Positions 1-10,826 of a DNA stretch of 64,000 nt are shown here, one piece after another. Under the pieces are notes generated by a model, which searched no databases, was not told where the DNA came from, and saw only the letters and a list, made by a program, of their open reading frames with translations. Within the stretch, counting starts at the first letter, position 1. The number at the start of each line of letters is the position of its first letter. Both the position numbers and the translations under genes were made by a program. Origin of the DNA: Anomaloglossus baeobatrachus (taxonomy: Eukaryota; Chordata; Amphibia; Anura; Aromobatidae); NCBI RefSeq assembly GCF_048569485.1, contig NC_134355.1, positions 558,190,142-558,254,141 on the forward strand. Direction: 5' to 3'.

Positions 1-39
1 CAGGCAGGATGACTATTATGGTGTCTGGATCTTCTAGAT

Positions 40-225
40 CAGTGTTCCCCAATTCCAGTCCTCAAGAGCCACCAACAGTGCTTATTTTCAGGATTTGCTC
101 AGTATTGCACAGGTGATAAATTAATCACTTGCATAGGAGAGGATTCCAGCACCTGTGCAATAATAAGGAAATCCTGAAAACATGCACTGTTGGTGGCTCT
201 TGAGAACTGGAGTTGGGGAATACTG
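40..225. mobile_element. hAT-type MITE with intact target duplication
   Basis: A 186-bp foldback begins CAGTGTTCCCCAA and ends with its imperfect complement (TTGGGGAATACTG), with about 40 bp of terminal inverted repeat. It is flanked on both sides by the 8-bp direct repeat TTCTAGAT (32-39 and 226-233). An 8-bp duplication is the signature of hAT transposases. There is no coding capacity, so it must have been moved in trans. Confidence 0.85.
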
Positions 226-233
226 TTCTAGAT

Positions 234-660
234 CCTGTCACTGTGCCTATGCAATTAAGCAGGTCCACTGCTGCAATATACAGATGAGCACCTGCTGCCG
301 TGATCAGGATCCAAGCAAAAAATAAACACTATCTAAGGATTTTCAAAGAAAAAAATGGGCTGTCTGAAAGCCCATGGACACGGGGAGAGGCACGGGGAGC
401 TTTGTATGCCAGGGGGACTATTTTTGTAGGAGGAAAGGAACTGCGCAAGTGTGGCCCCTGTGATGGAGAGACAAAACTCACTGACATAACGCAAGTGGGC
501 CTATTCCAGAAGATGAAAGCTTGCTATTTTTTTTAATAGAGCATAATTTTTAATAGCTGTAAACTACATAAATATTTATTTACACATTTTCTAATTAATA
601 AAATGTATTTATTATGATGGGAATAATCCTTTAATGTTATACAACTATGGTCCATATGGT
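234..660. other. no gene recognised
   Basis: About 430 bases with no convincing coding potential. The second half is A/T-rich. Nothing else recognised. Confidence 0.5.
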
Positions 661-671
661 CAACTACTGTC

Positions 672-1062
672 CAACATACACGCCCCCCCCTGTGGCTGCA
701 CAAACGGCCCCCCCCCTGTGGCTGCACACACGCCCCCCCCCCCCGTGGCCGAACACACGGCCCCCCCCTGTGGCTGCACACACGGCCCCCCCCTGTGGCT
801 GCACACACGGCCCCCCCCTGTGGCTGCACACATGGCCCCCTCCTGTGGCTGCACACATGGCCCCCCCCTGTGGCTGCACACATTGCCCCCCCTGTGGCTT
901 TACACATGGCCCCCCCCCGTGGCTGCACACAAGGCCCCCCTGTGGCTGCACACATGCCCCCCCCGTGGCTGCACACATGGCCTTCCCCTGTGGCTGCACA
1001 CATGCCCCCCCCTGTGGCTGCACACACGGCCCCCCCTGTGGCTGCACACATGCTGCTGCTTT
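672..1062. repeat. C-rich minisatellite, unit about 24 bp
   Basis: About sixteen imperfect copies of a unit made of a C6-C12 run followed by TGTGGCTGCACACA. The length of the C run varies between copies, so the period wobbles around 22-26 bp. Open frames seen on both strands here (Pro/His-rich one way, Gly/Ala/Cys-rich the other) are products of the repeat and not genes. The minus strand is rich in G runs. Confidence 0.9.
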
Positions 1063-1565
1063 TAGTAAAATAAACTCTTTCCTTACCTTCTCCAGCACTG
1101 TCCTGTCTCGTGACTCCCTCCTCGGGGTTGAGCTCCGGCCTCCTGCCTGCATTTCCTGGTTCTTGCTGCCGGTCATGTGATCGGCACGGCAGAGTGATAT
1201 CATCTCTGCTTGCATGATCACAGTGGCAGCAGCAGGAGACCGGAGATCAGCGCTGGAGGAGGTGAGTAAAGTGTTTTATTTTACTATGGGCAGCAGTATG
1301 GGGGCCATAGCTAACACAGGGGGGGCATGTGCGATCAAAGGAGGGCGCAGGCAGATATAATATGCGCGCTGCCCCAGCCCATAGCTGTAGTGCGCTTTCA
1401 GCACCATGGTGATGGACAGCGGCTGTGAATATTATACATTATGAGTGGGAGCAGGAGATCAAACTCTGCCGCTCGCAGCTGTCACCTGCCCCCAGCACCG
1501 CTCAAGAGCTGCCACCACCTCCCCTGGACTCTGTAGTGTCTGTGTTCATATGTATATATATACCC
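1063..1565. other. no gene recognised; probably inside a dispersed repeat
   Basis: GC-richer sequence between the minisatellite and a terminal hairpin. It reads like the interior of a non-autonomous transposon rather than unique sequence, but I cannot define its left end and see no coding potential. Confidence 0.4.
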
Positions 1566-1656
1566 CCCCGTATATTTGGATTATAAGACGCACCCCCTAC
1601 TTTCCCCCAAATTTTGGGGGAACAAAAGTGCATCTTATAAAGAGAAAAATACGGTA
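1566..1656. repeat. short foldback (MITE-like hairpin)
   Basis: Inverted arms of about 25 bp (CCGTATATTTGGATTATAAG and the complementary segment ending ATACGG) enclose a second inner inverted pair, CCCCCAAA and TTTGGGGG. The 'ATAAGACGCAC' terminus is one I associate with abundant palindromic vertebrate repeats; the family is not named with certainty. Confidence 0.6.
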
Positions 1657-1711
1657 TATAGTTTGAAGTCTGCATTCACTGAGTAATTGGCAATAAATGC
1701 TGTTGTCCACT

Positions 1712-1850
1712 ACCATGTTTACCCGAAAATAAGACCTACCCTGAATAAAGAGGCCCTAGCAGGATTTTTCAGCCTTTTTGGAGTAAACTAAAAATAAAAG
1801 TCCTACTCCAAAAATATTCCCTAGTTGCGGTTCATCATACTAATAGTATA
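1712..1850. repeat. possible MITE fragment
   Basis: Begins near GTTTACCCGAAAATAAGACC, a terminus resembling palindromic repeats of amphibian and reptile genomes. Two loose copies of a 'CCTACTCCAAAAAT'-like segment follow. No target duplication could be seen. Assignment rests on resemblance only. Confidence 0.35.
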
Positions 1851-1860
1851 CTGAAATTGA

Positions 1861-2245
1861 GCTTGTGCAGCCCTTTCATAATATGTAACTTTTATTGTTG
1901 CACATTGCCCCATTGTGTTGCCTCTTCACACTGTCACCCCCAGTCTACAGTCAGCTCCAATATGGAATGCTGATCTTCCCTGCCAACTTCTTCACCTTTG
2001 CAGCCCTTCAGGATAGCACCAGAAGTATGATGTGGTGACCTCATCACGTCACTGCATATCGGGTCTGGTAGCTCATTACTGTTTCTCAGCCCCTGGAGTC
2101 CTGAAATGCTCTTACCTTCAATTTTATTTACTTCTTAAAGATACAAGATATAGATACAATCAAATCCCAGAAGCAGGGAACCAAGTCGGCATCCTGCAAT
2201 CTACTTGTTCGCCAAATTGGCTGTCATATTAACACTCAATTTGAG
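1861..2245. other. no gene recognised
   Basis: Short frames only; no repeat boundary or coding signal seen. Confidence 0.5.
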
Positions 2246-3268
2246 TAGAGATGGGCGAACTTGCAGTTGTTTGGGTTTGGCTGGTCTGGCCGGACTTGAA
2301 GAAAAAAAAAAAGTTTGGTTCGGGACCGGACTTGAACCCGAACTTGAGCCTGGACATAGAACCAATAGAAGTCTACACCAAACCAAACATGTGTGCAGTA
2401 AAATGGTGTTAGTAAGGGGTAGAGGGCTGTGAAAGCAGAACAGTTATACTTGTTATACTTATTGCGTTTCCCGCCAGCTTTCACACTGGGTCCAATAATT
2501 ATCTGTCATGAATATGCACTGCTTCCCCTACTCACCCTCTGAGACAGCATCTGTGATTGGTTGCAGTCAGACTGCCAGCATCTCTGAATGGTTGTGGAGC
2601 TTAAAAATAAAAAATAATTGAAAAAATGGCATGGGTATATTGATACCCAGCACAAATAAAGCAGATGGCTATAGGCTGCAGCCACCAGCTGTGTGCGTTA
2701 TCTTGGCTGTGTATCAAATTACGAGGGACCCCATGCAGCTTTTTATAAAAAAAAGATTTAATTAATTAAAAAAAACGTTGTGCGGCCCCCCCCAATTTTG
2801 AAACTTAGCTAAGATAAAGTGGGCAGCTGGGAGCTGGTATTCTCAGGCTGGGGAGGCCCCTGGTTATTGGGCCCTCCACACCCTAAAAATAGGCCACAGC
2901 CACCCCAGAATTGTTGTATCCATTAGATGCGCCAATTCCAGCACTTTACCCAGCTCATCCCCATTGCCCCGGAGCGGTGGCAATTGGGGTAATATAAGGG
3001 GTTAATAACAACTGTAATTTGTCAAAAAATCACAACTGTCATCAAGGTTAGTAATGTGGAAGGGTCTTTGAGAACCCCCATTATTAATTGTGTAAGTAAA
3101 AAAAACATAATGCACAGAGAAAAATCCTTTATTTAAAAAAACAAAACAAAACCACCCTCTTTCTCCATTTTATTAACCCCCAAAACACCCCTGCAGGTCC
3201 GACGTAATCCACATGAGGTCCCAAGATGATCGCAGCTCTGCTACATTCGAAGGTGGCAGTGCGCGGTC
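2246..3268. mobile_element. non-autonomous hAT-like element, left part
   Basis: Starts TAGAGATGGGCGAAC, close to the terminus of the full-length hAT at 11615 (TAGTGATGAGCGAG), then runs through GAAC-rich subterminal sequence into AT-rich filler. A segment near 2509-2560 (ATGAATATGCACTGCTTCCC and what follows) recurs at about 45688, showing that it is a dispersed family. The element is split by the palindrome at 3283-4752 and resumes at 4767. Its right end was not located. Confidence 0.5.
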
Positions 3269-3282
3269 ACATTGGAAAATGT
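3269..3282. repeat. target-site duplication, left copy
   Basis: The 14-bp sequence ACATTGGAAAATGT recurs exactly at 4753-4766 and brackets the palindromic element. Confidence 0.85.
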
Positions 3283-3472
3283 CCACAAAAAGAGATAAGA
3301 CCTAGCATCACCTAGGGTAGGTGCTCTGGAGTAATAGAGACAGTACAAAAGAAGGAGAGAACTCCGGCACACTCGTAACTTCCCAAAGAAATAGGTTCAC
3401 ACTGATTCATGTATTTCTTAATCTGCTTTTCTTTATTAAAAATGGTGAAAGTGGTGCTTTACAAAATAGAAA

Positions 3473-3515
3473 GTCCGCCAGGACGTTTCGGCCTTAGGCC
3501 TTCATCAGGTCGGAC
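3473..3515 (-). ncRNA. minimal type I hammerhead ribozyme motif (left arm, A)
   Basis: Mirror copy of the motif at 4582-4624, same length (43 nt). Read on the minus strand it has stem I GTCCG/CGGAC, core CTGATGA, stem II GGCC-TAA-GGCC, then GAAAC directly followed by GTC. Confidence 0.7.
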
Positions 3516-4581
3516 GATCTGACTGTGTGGGAACAAGGTATTGAGGTAGTGCCAGAGAGGGACTATGTGGACTAATGTAATTAGCCTAGATAGGTGAAGA
3601 TTGGCTTATTCTTATCGGACTAAGTCCATATAGTATCGATTATGGTAAATAGGGAGAATCGACACATTAAATAGCACTGTTGTTACTGGTACTGGAATAT
3701 GTCAATGGATTAACGTCAAAATCCACATGTTCTCCTTGTACACAGGGAGCATGTGTGTGCTGATAGCGGTAATAAATCGGTAACAGCAGGAGGCTAGAAC
3801 AGGTCCTGCTAAAAGAATTTTTAATGTGTCTGGCAAATTGAGGAAAAACCAGTGGAATTGGCCATAGGAGGGCTTCTAGTCCAATTAGATATAAAGAAAG
3901 CGCAAGCTTATGCTGGTGACAACAATATGTCAATAGGGGCAGGAGGCTGGATGAAGACCTGAGTTAGGCTAATGTGTCCAGGAATTGGGGAAACTCCAGT
4001 ATGGGCTGGCCTCCATGTGCGGTGGTGGCTGTGCGTGCTGCGCGTCCAGGACGCGCAGCACGCACAGCCACCACCGCACATGGAGGCCAGCCCATACTGG
4101 AGTTTCCCCAATTCCTGGATACATTAGCCTAACTCAGGTCTTCATCCAGCCTCCTGCCCCTATTGACATATTGTTGTCACCAGCATAAGCTTGCGCTTTT
4201 CTTTATATCTAATTGGACTAGAAGCCCTCCTATGGCCAATTCCACTGGTTTTTCCTCAATTTGCCAGACACATTAAAAATTCTTTTAGCAGGACCTGTTC
4301 TAGCCTCCTGCTGTTACCGATTTATTACCGCTATCAGCACACACATGCTCCCTGTGTACAAGGAGAACATGTGGATTTTGACGTTAATCCATTGACATAT
4401 TCCAGTACCAGTAACAACAGTGCTATTTAATGTGTCGATTCTCCCTATTTACCATAATCGATACTATATGGACTTAGTCCGATAAGAATAAGCCAATCTT
4501 CACCTATCTAGGCTAATTACATTAGTCCACATAGTCCCTCTCTGGCACTACCTCAATACCTTGTTCCCACACAGTCAGATC

Positions 4582-4624
4582 GTCCGACCTGATGAAGGCC
4601 TAAGGCCGAAACGTCCTGGCGGAC
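4582..4624 (+). ncRNA. minimal type I hammerhead ribozyme motif (right arm, A)
   Basis: Stem I 5' strand GTCCG (4582-4586), core CTGATGA (4589-4595), one extra A, stem II GGCC/GGCC around a TAA loop (4597-4607), GAAAC (4608-4612), then GTC (4613-4615) with predicted cleavage after C4615, and stem I 3' strand CGGAC (4620-4624). Stem III has only two pairs (A-U, C-G) and no loop, so a single molecule could not close it. That matches the described hammerheads of animal Penelope-like elements, thought to act as dimers. Activity is inferred, not shown. Confidence 0.7.
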
Positions 4625-4752
4625 TTTCTATTTTGTAAAGCACCACTTTCACCATTTTTAATAAAGAAAAGCAGATTAAGAAATACATGAATCAGTGTGA
4701 ACCTATTTCTTTGGGAAGTTACGAGTGTGCCGGAGTTCTCTCCTTCTTTTGT

Positions 4753-4766
4753 ACATTGGAAAATGT
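4753..4766. repeat. target-site duplication, right copy
   Basis: Exact repeat of 3269-3282. Confidence 0.85.
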
Positions 4767-4945
4767 GACTGATCACTGTAGCATTAGGGTCACACTGATG
4801 GAGCCTCAACTGTGAGCGGTGATGTCACTGCGTTGACCTGAGGTCACAGCTGTCAGTTCCCATGGTACCTCAGCAATGACCTCAGGTGAGCTGACCTAAG
4901 TTGAACTCAATGAACTTACCTAAGGTGAAGTCAAAGAACTTAACT
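4767..4945. mobile_element. non-autonomous hAT-like element, right part
   Basis: Continues the element begun at 2246 after the palindromic insertion. It contains several AGGTCA/TGACCT half-sites (4834-4846 is TGACCTGAGGTCA; more at 4877 and 4892). The right terminus was not identified. Confidence 0.4.
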
Positions 4946-6430
4946 GGTTGTTTTAAAAGTAAGTTTATAAATCCACGTCTATTTAGTGCCATAAGCTAAA
5001 CTATTTCCTAATATACTTGCCTTAAAAATTCCCTATCCTTCCATAACATGTGTGGCGATGAGAACAACATGACCGGAATTATTGGCGAGCAGACAGCATG
5101 AAGTGGGGACAGTGTGGAAGTCAGTGTTCATAAGGCAGGAATCGTGTGGATAGGGAAAAGCCTATAGGTGGGTGATAGTTCATTAGGGTGGGTGGTTTGG
5201 CAGTTATACTGTAGGTCATAAAGTAAGACAGGATGGCAGTTGGTTTGTTTGTTTGACTTCATAAGGGAGACAGAGTGGCATCACAGTTGATAAAGGCAAA
5301 AAGTCTTGTGGTTATAGTTTATATGGGGGAAGGCTCCTCATCCTTAAAATTACAAAACTAGGAAAGAAAATGTGTGGAATTATGGAAATCACAGGTTGGA
5401 TATGAAAATGCTGAAAAGATGGAAACAAAATATTCCAAACATCTTAAAATAGTCACCACTCAGTATGATCGCCACTGGCAGAAATACATGCACTTACACA
5501 CCTTGGCTGCTATTTATTAATTGACTATTAATTGGTTATTAATTGATGTCTGAAGAGTGTTCTGCCACGCTGAATGTACTTGGGCATATAAATCATCAGG
5601 ATCAATTTCTAAGGACTGAGCTCACCACACCTACCAATTGGGAGTAAAGTACGCGCAGGCGCTGTGCCAGGACACCGTGTGGGCACTCTGGTGGGAAAAT
5701 CACACAGAGCATGCTCCACCCTCTTTGTAACCACGCATGTCGAGACTTTGGAAAACTTGACATACTGATGAGGGTTTTAGAACAGGTTTTGCAGGAGCAA
5801 GTAATGGTGAATATAGGCATGCATCATTAGAATATGGAGGACTGGGAGGCACATGGCATATTACAGGCGGACTACGTAAAGTTACATTGTGACCTAGCTT
5901 CACAAGCTTACAGTGGACAAAGATTAGTGAGTACAACAGTAAAAATTATATGTGTAGAAAAGCTCAGCAAGTCCTACTCTAATTATATATCACTTGCATC
6001 CCCAAAATTACCTGACAGATTCCCTTTAAATATTACACTTTTTGTATTTGCATTGCTATTTATACATTATGTAAAATCTTTTTTTACCTACTTGAGGACT
6101 TTTTCATTTTTTTTTAAACCCCTTCACTCCCAGGTGATTTTCCAATTTTTATTTTTTCCTCCCCTTCTTCCAAGAGCCCTAACTTTTTTATTTTTCTGCT
6201 AATATAGCCATATGAGGGCTTGTTTTCTTGCAGGACAAGTTGTTCTTTTGACTGACACCATTCATTCTGCCCCATATTGTACTGGAAAAAGGGGAAAAAA
6301 TTCCAGTGCAGTGAAATTGCAAAAAGAAGTGCAAAGAAGTGCAATTCCACAATTGCTTTTCGATTTACCATGCTCAATATATGGTGAAAGTGCCATGGTA
6401 ATATGATAAAATAGGCAAGGATCACCAAGC
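4946..6430. other. no gene recognised
   Basis: About 1.5 kb with only short frames. Near 6011-6027 a CCTGACAGATTCCCTTTAAA word resembles the terminus of a GGGAACCTGTCA-type repeat that recurs in the window, but no partner end was found. Confidence 0.4.
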
Positions 6431-6439
6431 TACAACTTG

Positions 6440-6684
6440 CCTATTTATACGAAGAGAACAATTGCTGGTGAAGGACATCATGGTAAGAAGAATAGAAGGA
6501 ACAAGGTGGAGAGGAAGACCAGCAACCAGATAGCTTGATAGAATCAAGAATATCGTGGAGAAGACCCTACTGGACCTATTTAGGCTTGCACAAGATTGAT
6601 CCTCCTACAAAGTGTACATCTATGACGTTGCCATGGCTCGAGATAGAGCTGAAGGCCGTTAAATAAAAAAAAAAAAAAAAAAAG
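6440..6684 (+). mobile_element. LINE 3' end relic with poly(A) tail
   Basis: A decayed plus-strand reading contains RWRGRPATR, then LDRIKNIVEKTLL, then AMARDRAEGR at the very end, with in-frame stops. This is the pattern of a LINE-encoded protein C-terminus (basic, tryptophan-containing, ending in a short DRW/R-like motif). It is followed directly by an A run (6664-6683), as expected of a 3' end made by target-primed reverse transcription. 5'-truncated and dead. Confidence 0.5.
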
Positions 6685-8021
6685 GATTTGGAAAAAGTTT
6701 TAACAAGTTGTACATGAGGTCACATTCTAAACAGTCACATAAAAATGGCAGTTATTGAAATTTATAATGAATAATCAAAATTTCCGCAATGAGTCACCGC
6801 AGTGATTTAAACAATCAAAAATCCCCGATCATGAGCCAGCTAAAACACTCAAAAAAAAGGGGGATAGTGACCATGACAATAATATCACAGTAAAATACTA
6901 AATTTTATTAACGAAATAATTAAAATACAAATCACATTAAAAAATAATTACTGGACAAGAATGTTCCCTTATACTAGCAGCAAAGAATACAGGAAAATAT
7001 TGTGCATCTTGTATAGACCAATCAATAAATATAATCTAATAATAAATTAATAATAAGTTATTACTCATCCAAAAATGGATATTTTAATAGTAGAATACTA
7101 GAGAAGTTCAGAATTGTTCCTACTGTATATCTCGTATATATATTTCCCAGGTCACTATGAGTTTGTAGATACTAAACATGGATAGTTTTACTTTTATCTA
7201 AGTGGTGAAAAAAAAATTGGAAGTTTGTAAAAAGGAAAGAAAAAAAGAATTGTGCCTTTGCCGCCATTTTCCAAGACCTGTAGCGTTCTTATTTTTTTTA
7301 ATCTTGGGCTCAGTGATGGCTTATTTTTTGTGTCTTGAGTTGATGTTTTAATTACACTATTTTTGGGTAGATGTGATACTTTGATTGCCTGTTATTGCAT
7401 TTTACTGCAATGTTGAGGCGACCAAAAAAAACCCGTAATTCTAGCATTTTTTTTTTTTCGCTACGCCCTTTAACGATCAGATTCACTGATTTTATAGTTT
7501 GATAGATCGGGCATTTATGAAGGCGGCGATACCAAATATATGTTTTTTTTAATTATTGTTTTATTTTCAATGGAAGATAAAGGGGGGGTGATTTGAACGT
7601 TTACCTTTTTTTTTTTTTTTACATTTTTAAGAACTTTTAAATTTTTTTTTAAATTTTATTAGTTTCCTTAGGGGACTTAAATGCTTGCACTATTTGATCG
7701 CTTCTGCTGTTCAGAGTGATTCTTCAGCATCTCTCTGATCAGCAGAAATGCTGATCTCCTTTGATTGCTGGCAGTCTGCTAGCATTCACACGAAGTGAGT
7801 CATAGCAGCGACAGGGGGCAGCAACAGAGGTCATCAGCTGACGCCCCACTGTCATGATAACCCATCGGCGCCCCGTGATTGTGTCATGGGGCCGCTGATG
7901 GTGCCGAGGAATGGCACGAACTCCACCTTCACATGTTAGATCACGCTGTCAAACTCTGATCAATCTACAAAAACCCGCGCCTGTTAGCTGCACATATCTG
8001 CTGATATTGGTCGTGAAGGGG
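6685..8021. other. A/T-rich sequence, probably old dispersed repeats
   Basis: Long T and A runs and low complexity; 7290-8010 looks like a common AT-rich amphibian repeat (words such as GGCGGCGATACCAAATATAT and a T15 run), but no terminal repeats could be paired. No gene seen. Confidence 0.35.
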
Positions 8022-8446
8022 TTAAAGCACCACTCCAGAATATTTTTTTTTCAGGGCAAGAGTGGCACTTTAAATCTAAGCTCTCTGCCCCCTGTCATAT
8101 ACTCACCTTCAGGTGGCTTCACCTTTTATTGATGTTGCTCCAGTCCCACGGTGCCATCTTGTGACAGTAACTTCTCACTGGCAAAAAGTCAGAAGTTACA
8201 TCACAAGCTCCCAATGCATCTCCATCAGAGGCAATGATGAGGCTCCCATAGAGATGTATTAAGTTGTGATCTCTGGTGGGATTCATGACACACTGGAACA
8301 GCAGACAGGTCACAAATCGCCGGAGACCGACCTGAGCGGTGACGATAAAAGATGAAGCCACCCGAAGGTAAGTATATTACAAGGGGCTCACTTTTAAAGC
8401 ACCACTTCAGCTGGCAAATTAAAAAAAATGCTGGAATGGTGCTTTA
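8022..8446. mobile_element. MITE with AAGCACCACTCCAG termini
   Basis: Left end AAAGCACCACTCCAG and right end CTGGAATGGTGCTTT are inverted copies with TA at the outer edges. A second inner inverted pair is built around TCACCTTCAGGTGGCTTCA (about 8103) and GAAGCCACCCGAAGGT (about 8353). No coding capacity. Confidence 0.65.
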
Positions 8447-8579
8447 TCTAAATTGTACTTTCATATGCCAACGTTACAGTACATTAAAGACTGTGCAGCG
8501 CGGGGAAATTAACACTATGACTGCTAGGAGGTAATTTTACCGCTTGCGGTCACTAAGGGGTTAAATAAGAAGTTACAGG

Positions 8580-8812
8580 TCTGTAAGAGCCAGAAATCTT
8601 GCCTGTTTTTAGATGACCAAATACTTATTTTCCACCATAATTTGCAAATAAAATCTTGAAAAATCAGAGAAGGTGATTTTTTGGATTTATTTTCTCATTT
8701 TGTCTCTCATAGTTGTGGTCTACCTATGATGTCAATTACAGGCCTCGCTCATCTTTTTAAGTGGGAGAACTTGCACAATTGGTGGCTGACTAAATATTTT
8801 TTTCCCCACTGT
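8580..8812. mobile_element. Tc1/mariner terminal relic
   Basis: Carries the non-coding 3' tail and terminal repeat of a Tc1-like transposon, ending in CCCCACTGTA at 8812. The other terminus is absent, so it is one-ended. Confidence 0.55.
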
Positions 8813-9190
8813 ACACTGAAGAGTCTATTAACAAAACAATTTCTTATTCATGTGCTGTCTATTTTAAAAATATGTTTAAATAATATTAAATATATTAAAT
8901 AAGAATAATAAAATTTTCAATATAGAAGAATAGTATATTTAAAAATAATAGTTGAAATATGTAACTAACTAAAGATTTTTTCCAACCTTCATGAAATTTT
9001 ATTTTCATTTTACTACTAATTTACTTCAAGGTTTTGTTTTTTTTAATATTCATCAGAGGTGTTGGCTGGTTGATAACAAAAACAAGCACAGTTGGCAATG
9101 GTCACTTAAAAAAAAATATAAATATATATCCAGCTCATCATTACTGTTGTTCACATTATTGTTCAGAGCTCGGACCTAGGCTCCGACATG
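8813..9190. other. no gene recognised
   Basis: A/T-rich with no coding signal or clear repeat boundary. Confidence 0.5.
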
Positions 9191-9277
9191 GCCTGGTTAA
9201 TGATAAGTGAAACAAGATGGTCCAGCTCAAATGAACAACTTCTTCTTTATTGCTTGACAATTTCTTATACACGGAAC

Positions 9278-9418
9278 ATCAGGTATTTACACAGAAAATG
9301 CGATAGTAGCGTATGCATCAATGGGTTTCTGGTGCGCATCCACCCTTAATCATGCACACCAGAAATGCGTTCATGGATACGCTACTATAGCATTTTCTGT
9401 GTAAATACTTGATGTCCC
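9278..9418. repeat. nested 140-bp hairpin
   Basis: Arms built on ATTTACACAGAAAATGC and its complement, with GTAGCGTATGCAT paired to ATGGATACGCTAC, around a short loop. It probably inserted into the left arm of the surrounding foldback. Confidence 0.6.
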
Positions 9419-9847
9419 ATTTATAAGAATAATTTTTCAATGTACAATACCATGCCGCAGCCGATAAGATGGGGACAAAAGCAGTTTTACCAAAAATAAA
9501 ACTCCATTAAAATACAACTTTTAATAATGGTATTAAAAGGTCAAAGACCAAAAACACACAAAACCCCCCAAACAATTGGGCAGAATGTGTAATAACATAA
9601 GCTAGGTGGGAGGACAAAAATTCAGACTGGCCCTAGTTAAGCCCTAATAAATCTCTTCCTACTTAGCAATGGAGGGTATGACACCCTAGGGTAGTGGCAC
9701 CCCCATTCACTAACGGGAGACCCTTTGTAGCCCTAATTAGCCCTGCACAGATCAAACAACATCACTATTTAGAAATAAACAGAAGACCCCCATTAAGTAG
9801 ATGGCGAGTCAAAAAAAACGTATCTGAAAAAATGTGTCCAGAGACAG

Positions 9848-9900
9848 CGATCCGACGCATTTCCTCCCAAAGGATGCCAGGGATTCATCAGGGGACAGCC
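9848..9900 (-). ncRNA. decayed hammerhead-like motif
   Basis: On the minus strand: CTGATGA, a stem with TCCC/GGGA, then GGAAATGCGTC. The order matches a type I hammerhead, but the catalytic GAAAC box reads GAAAT, so it is likely inactive. Confidence 0.45.
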
Positions 9901-10113
9901 AGGGAGTAGAAAGTCAATGCAGGAGTCTCCCTAGGGTACCAGGAAGGTGGTGCAGGAGGGTGATACCTGTGTGTTTTTGGTCTTTGACATTTTAATACCA
10001 TTATTAAAAGTTATATTTTAATGGGGTTTTCTTTTTGGTAAAACTGCTAAGAATTTTTCAAGTAATAAAGAAGTTGTGCATTTGAGCTGAACCATCTTGT
10101 TTCACTTATAAAA

Positions 10114-10618
10114 TCTAAGTTAATAAAGAGTCCCTTGATAAAAAGCTGATCACAAAGTGTTCTCTTGTTAGTATCCCCAGATAAAATATGGCATTAAATG
10201 AGACAGAATTTCAGAGAAAGTATAGCAGAAAATGTATCACCAGAAAACAAAATTTTGGGATCTATCACAGTAACATAAATTGACTATAATGTATACCAGA
10301 AAACTGGCATTCATTGTAGTGGAAATATATGCCAGACATTTTTTAGGCACATGGACAGCCCAAAAGAGTGTCTAAATTTATACAGAGGTATGTGCCTCTT
10401 AATAAATGTGAAGAAATCTAGATGTGGGGGCTAGAGCGCACAATAGAGTAATACCCTAGTGAAGGAGAGTGGGTAAGTGCTTGGTTATCGCACCCCTGGT
10501 GGAGTTCTGACAGCCACAACTCCTGTGAAGGGATGAAAAAAAGAACACTGCTGCTTCCGCTCCGTGGCTGGTGGATGGATCCTCCAAGAAATATTGGATC
10601 CGGTAGGATAAAACATGT
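10114..10618. other. no gene recognised
   Basis: No convincing coding frame. Near 10431 a TAGAGCGCACAATAGAGT word resembles Penelope-like end sequence, but this is weak. Confidence 0.4.
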
Positions 10619-10826
10619 TAGTTGGGCTGTGTTGTTGGAGTAAATCGATTCTTCACCAAAGATGATAAGTTTTTTTATTTACAGTGCGTTGCAACACCGT
10701 ACGAGCGCCTTTATCACTTGATAAGGGCACAGCTGATACGGCGTTGAAATGCGTTATGAATAAAATAAAACAAATTACCATCATTGTTGCAGAGTCAATT
10801 TACTCCGGCAGTGCAGCCCAACTAAC
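10619..10826. mobile_element. small diverged Penelope-like foldback
   Basis: GTTAGTTGGGCTGTG at 10619 pairs imperfectly with CAGCCCAACTAAC at 10815-10827, and GGAGTAAAT pairs with ATTTACTCC further in. Both arms contain a hammerhead-like remnant, clearest at 10716-10760 (TTGATAAGGGC, then GTTGAAATGCGTT). Heavily decayed. Confidence 0.45.

Larger units (their letters stand above)
3283..4752. mobile_element. palindromic Penelope-like non-autonomous element A
   Basis: Layout: a 60-bp one-sided tail (3283-3342), a left arm of about 705 bp, an odd-base centre at about 4048, and a right arm that is the complement of the left. I noticed about one substitution and one 1-bp indel between the arms. 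A 14-bp target duplication brackets it. Each arm carries a minimal hammerhead motif (3473-3515 minus, 4582-4624 plus), an AATAAA-like motif about 35-40 bp outside it and the word GTGTGCCGG near the end. Hammerheads in the repeats of Penelope-like elements are known; family assignment here rests on that motif and not on a coding region, as no reverse transcriptase is present. The near-identity of the arms suggests a young insertion or arm conversion. Confidence 0.65.
9203..10113. mobile_element. composite foldback, probable Penelope-like
   Basis: Outer arms (about 9203-9267 and 10048-10113, containing GAAACAAGATGG and its complement) enclose inner arms (about 9486-9567 and 9968-10043, containing AATACCATTATTAAAAG). 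A decayed hammerhead-like motif lies inside on the minus strand at 9848-9900. The arms are more diverged than in elements A and B, so it is older. Confidence 0.5.

Noticed and set aside
533-1221. Pro/His/Cys- and Gly/Ala/Cys-rich open frames on both strands
   Set aside because: Products of the C-run minisatellite.
3667-4430. Mirror-image short frames of 67-88 codons
   Set aside because: They are the same sequence read twice because of the palindrome; no domain, no codon signal.
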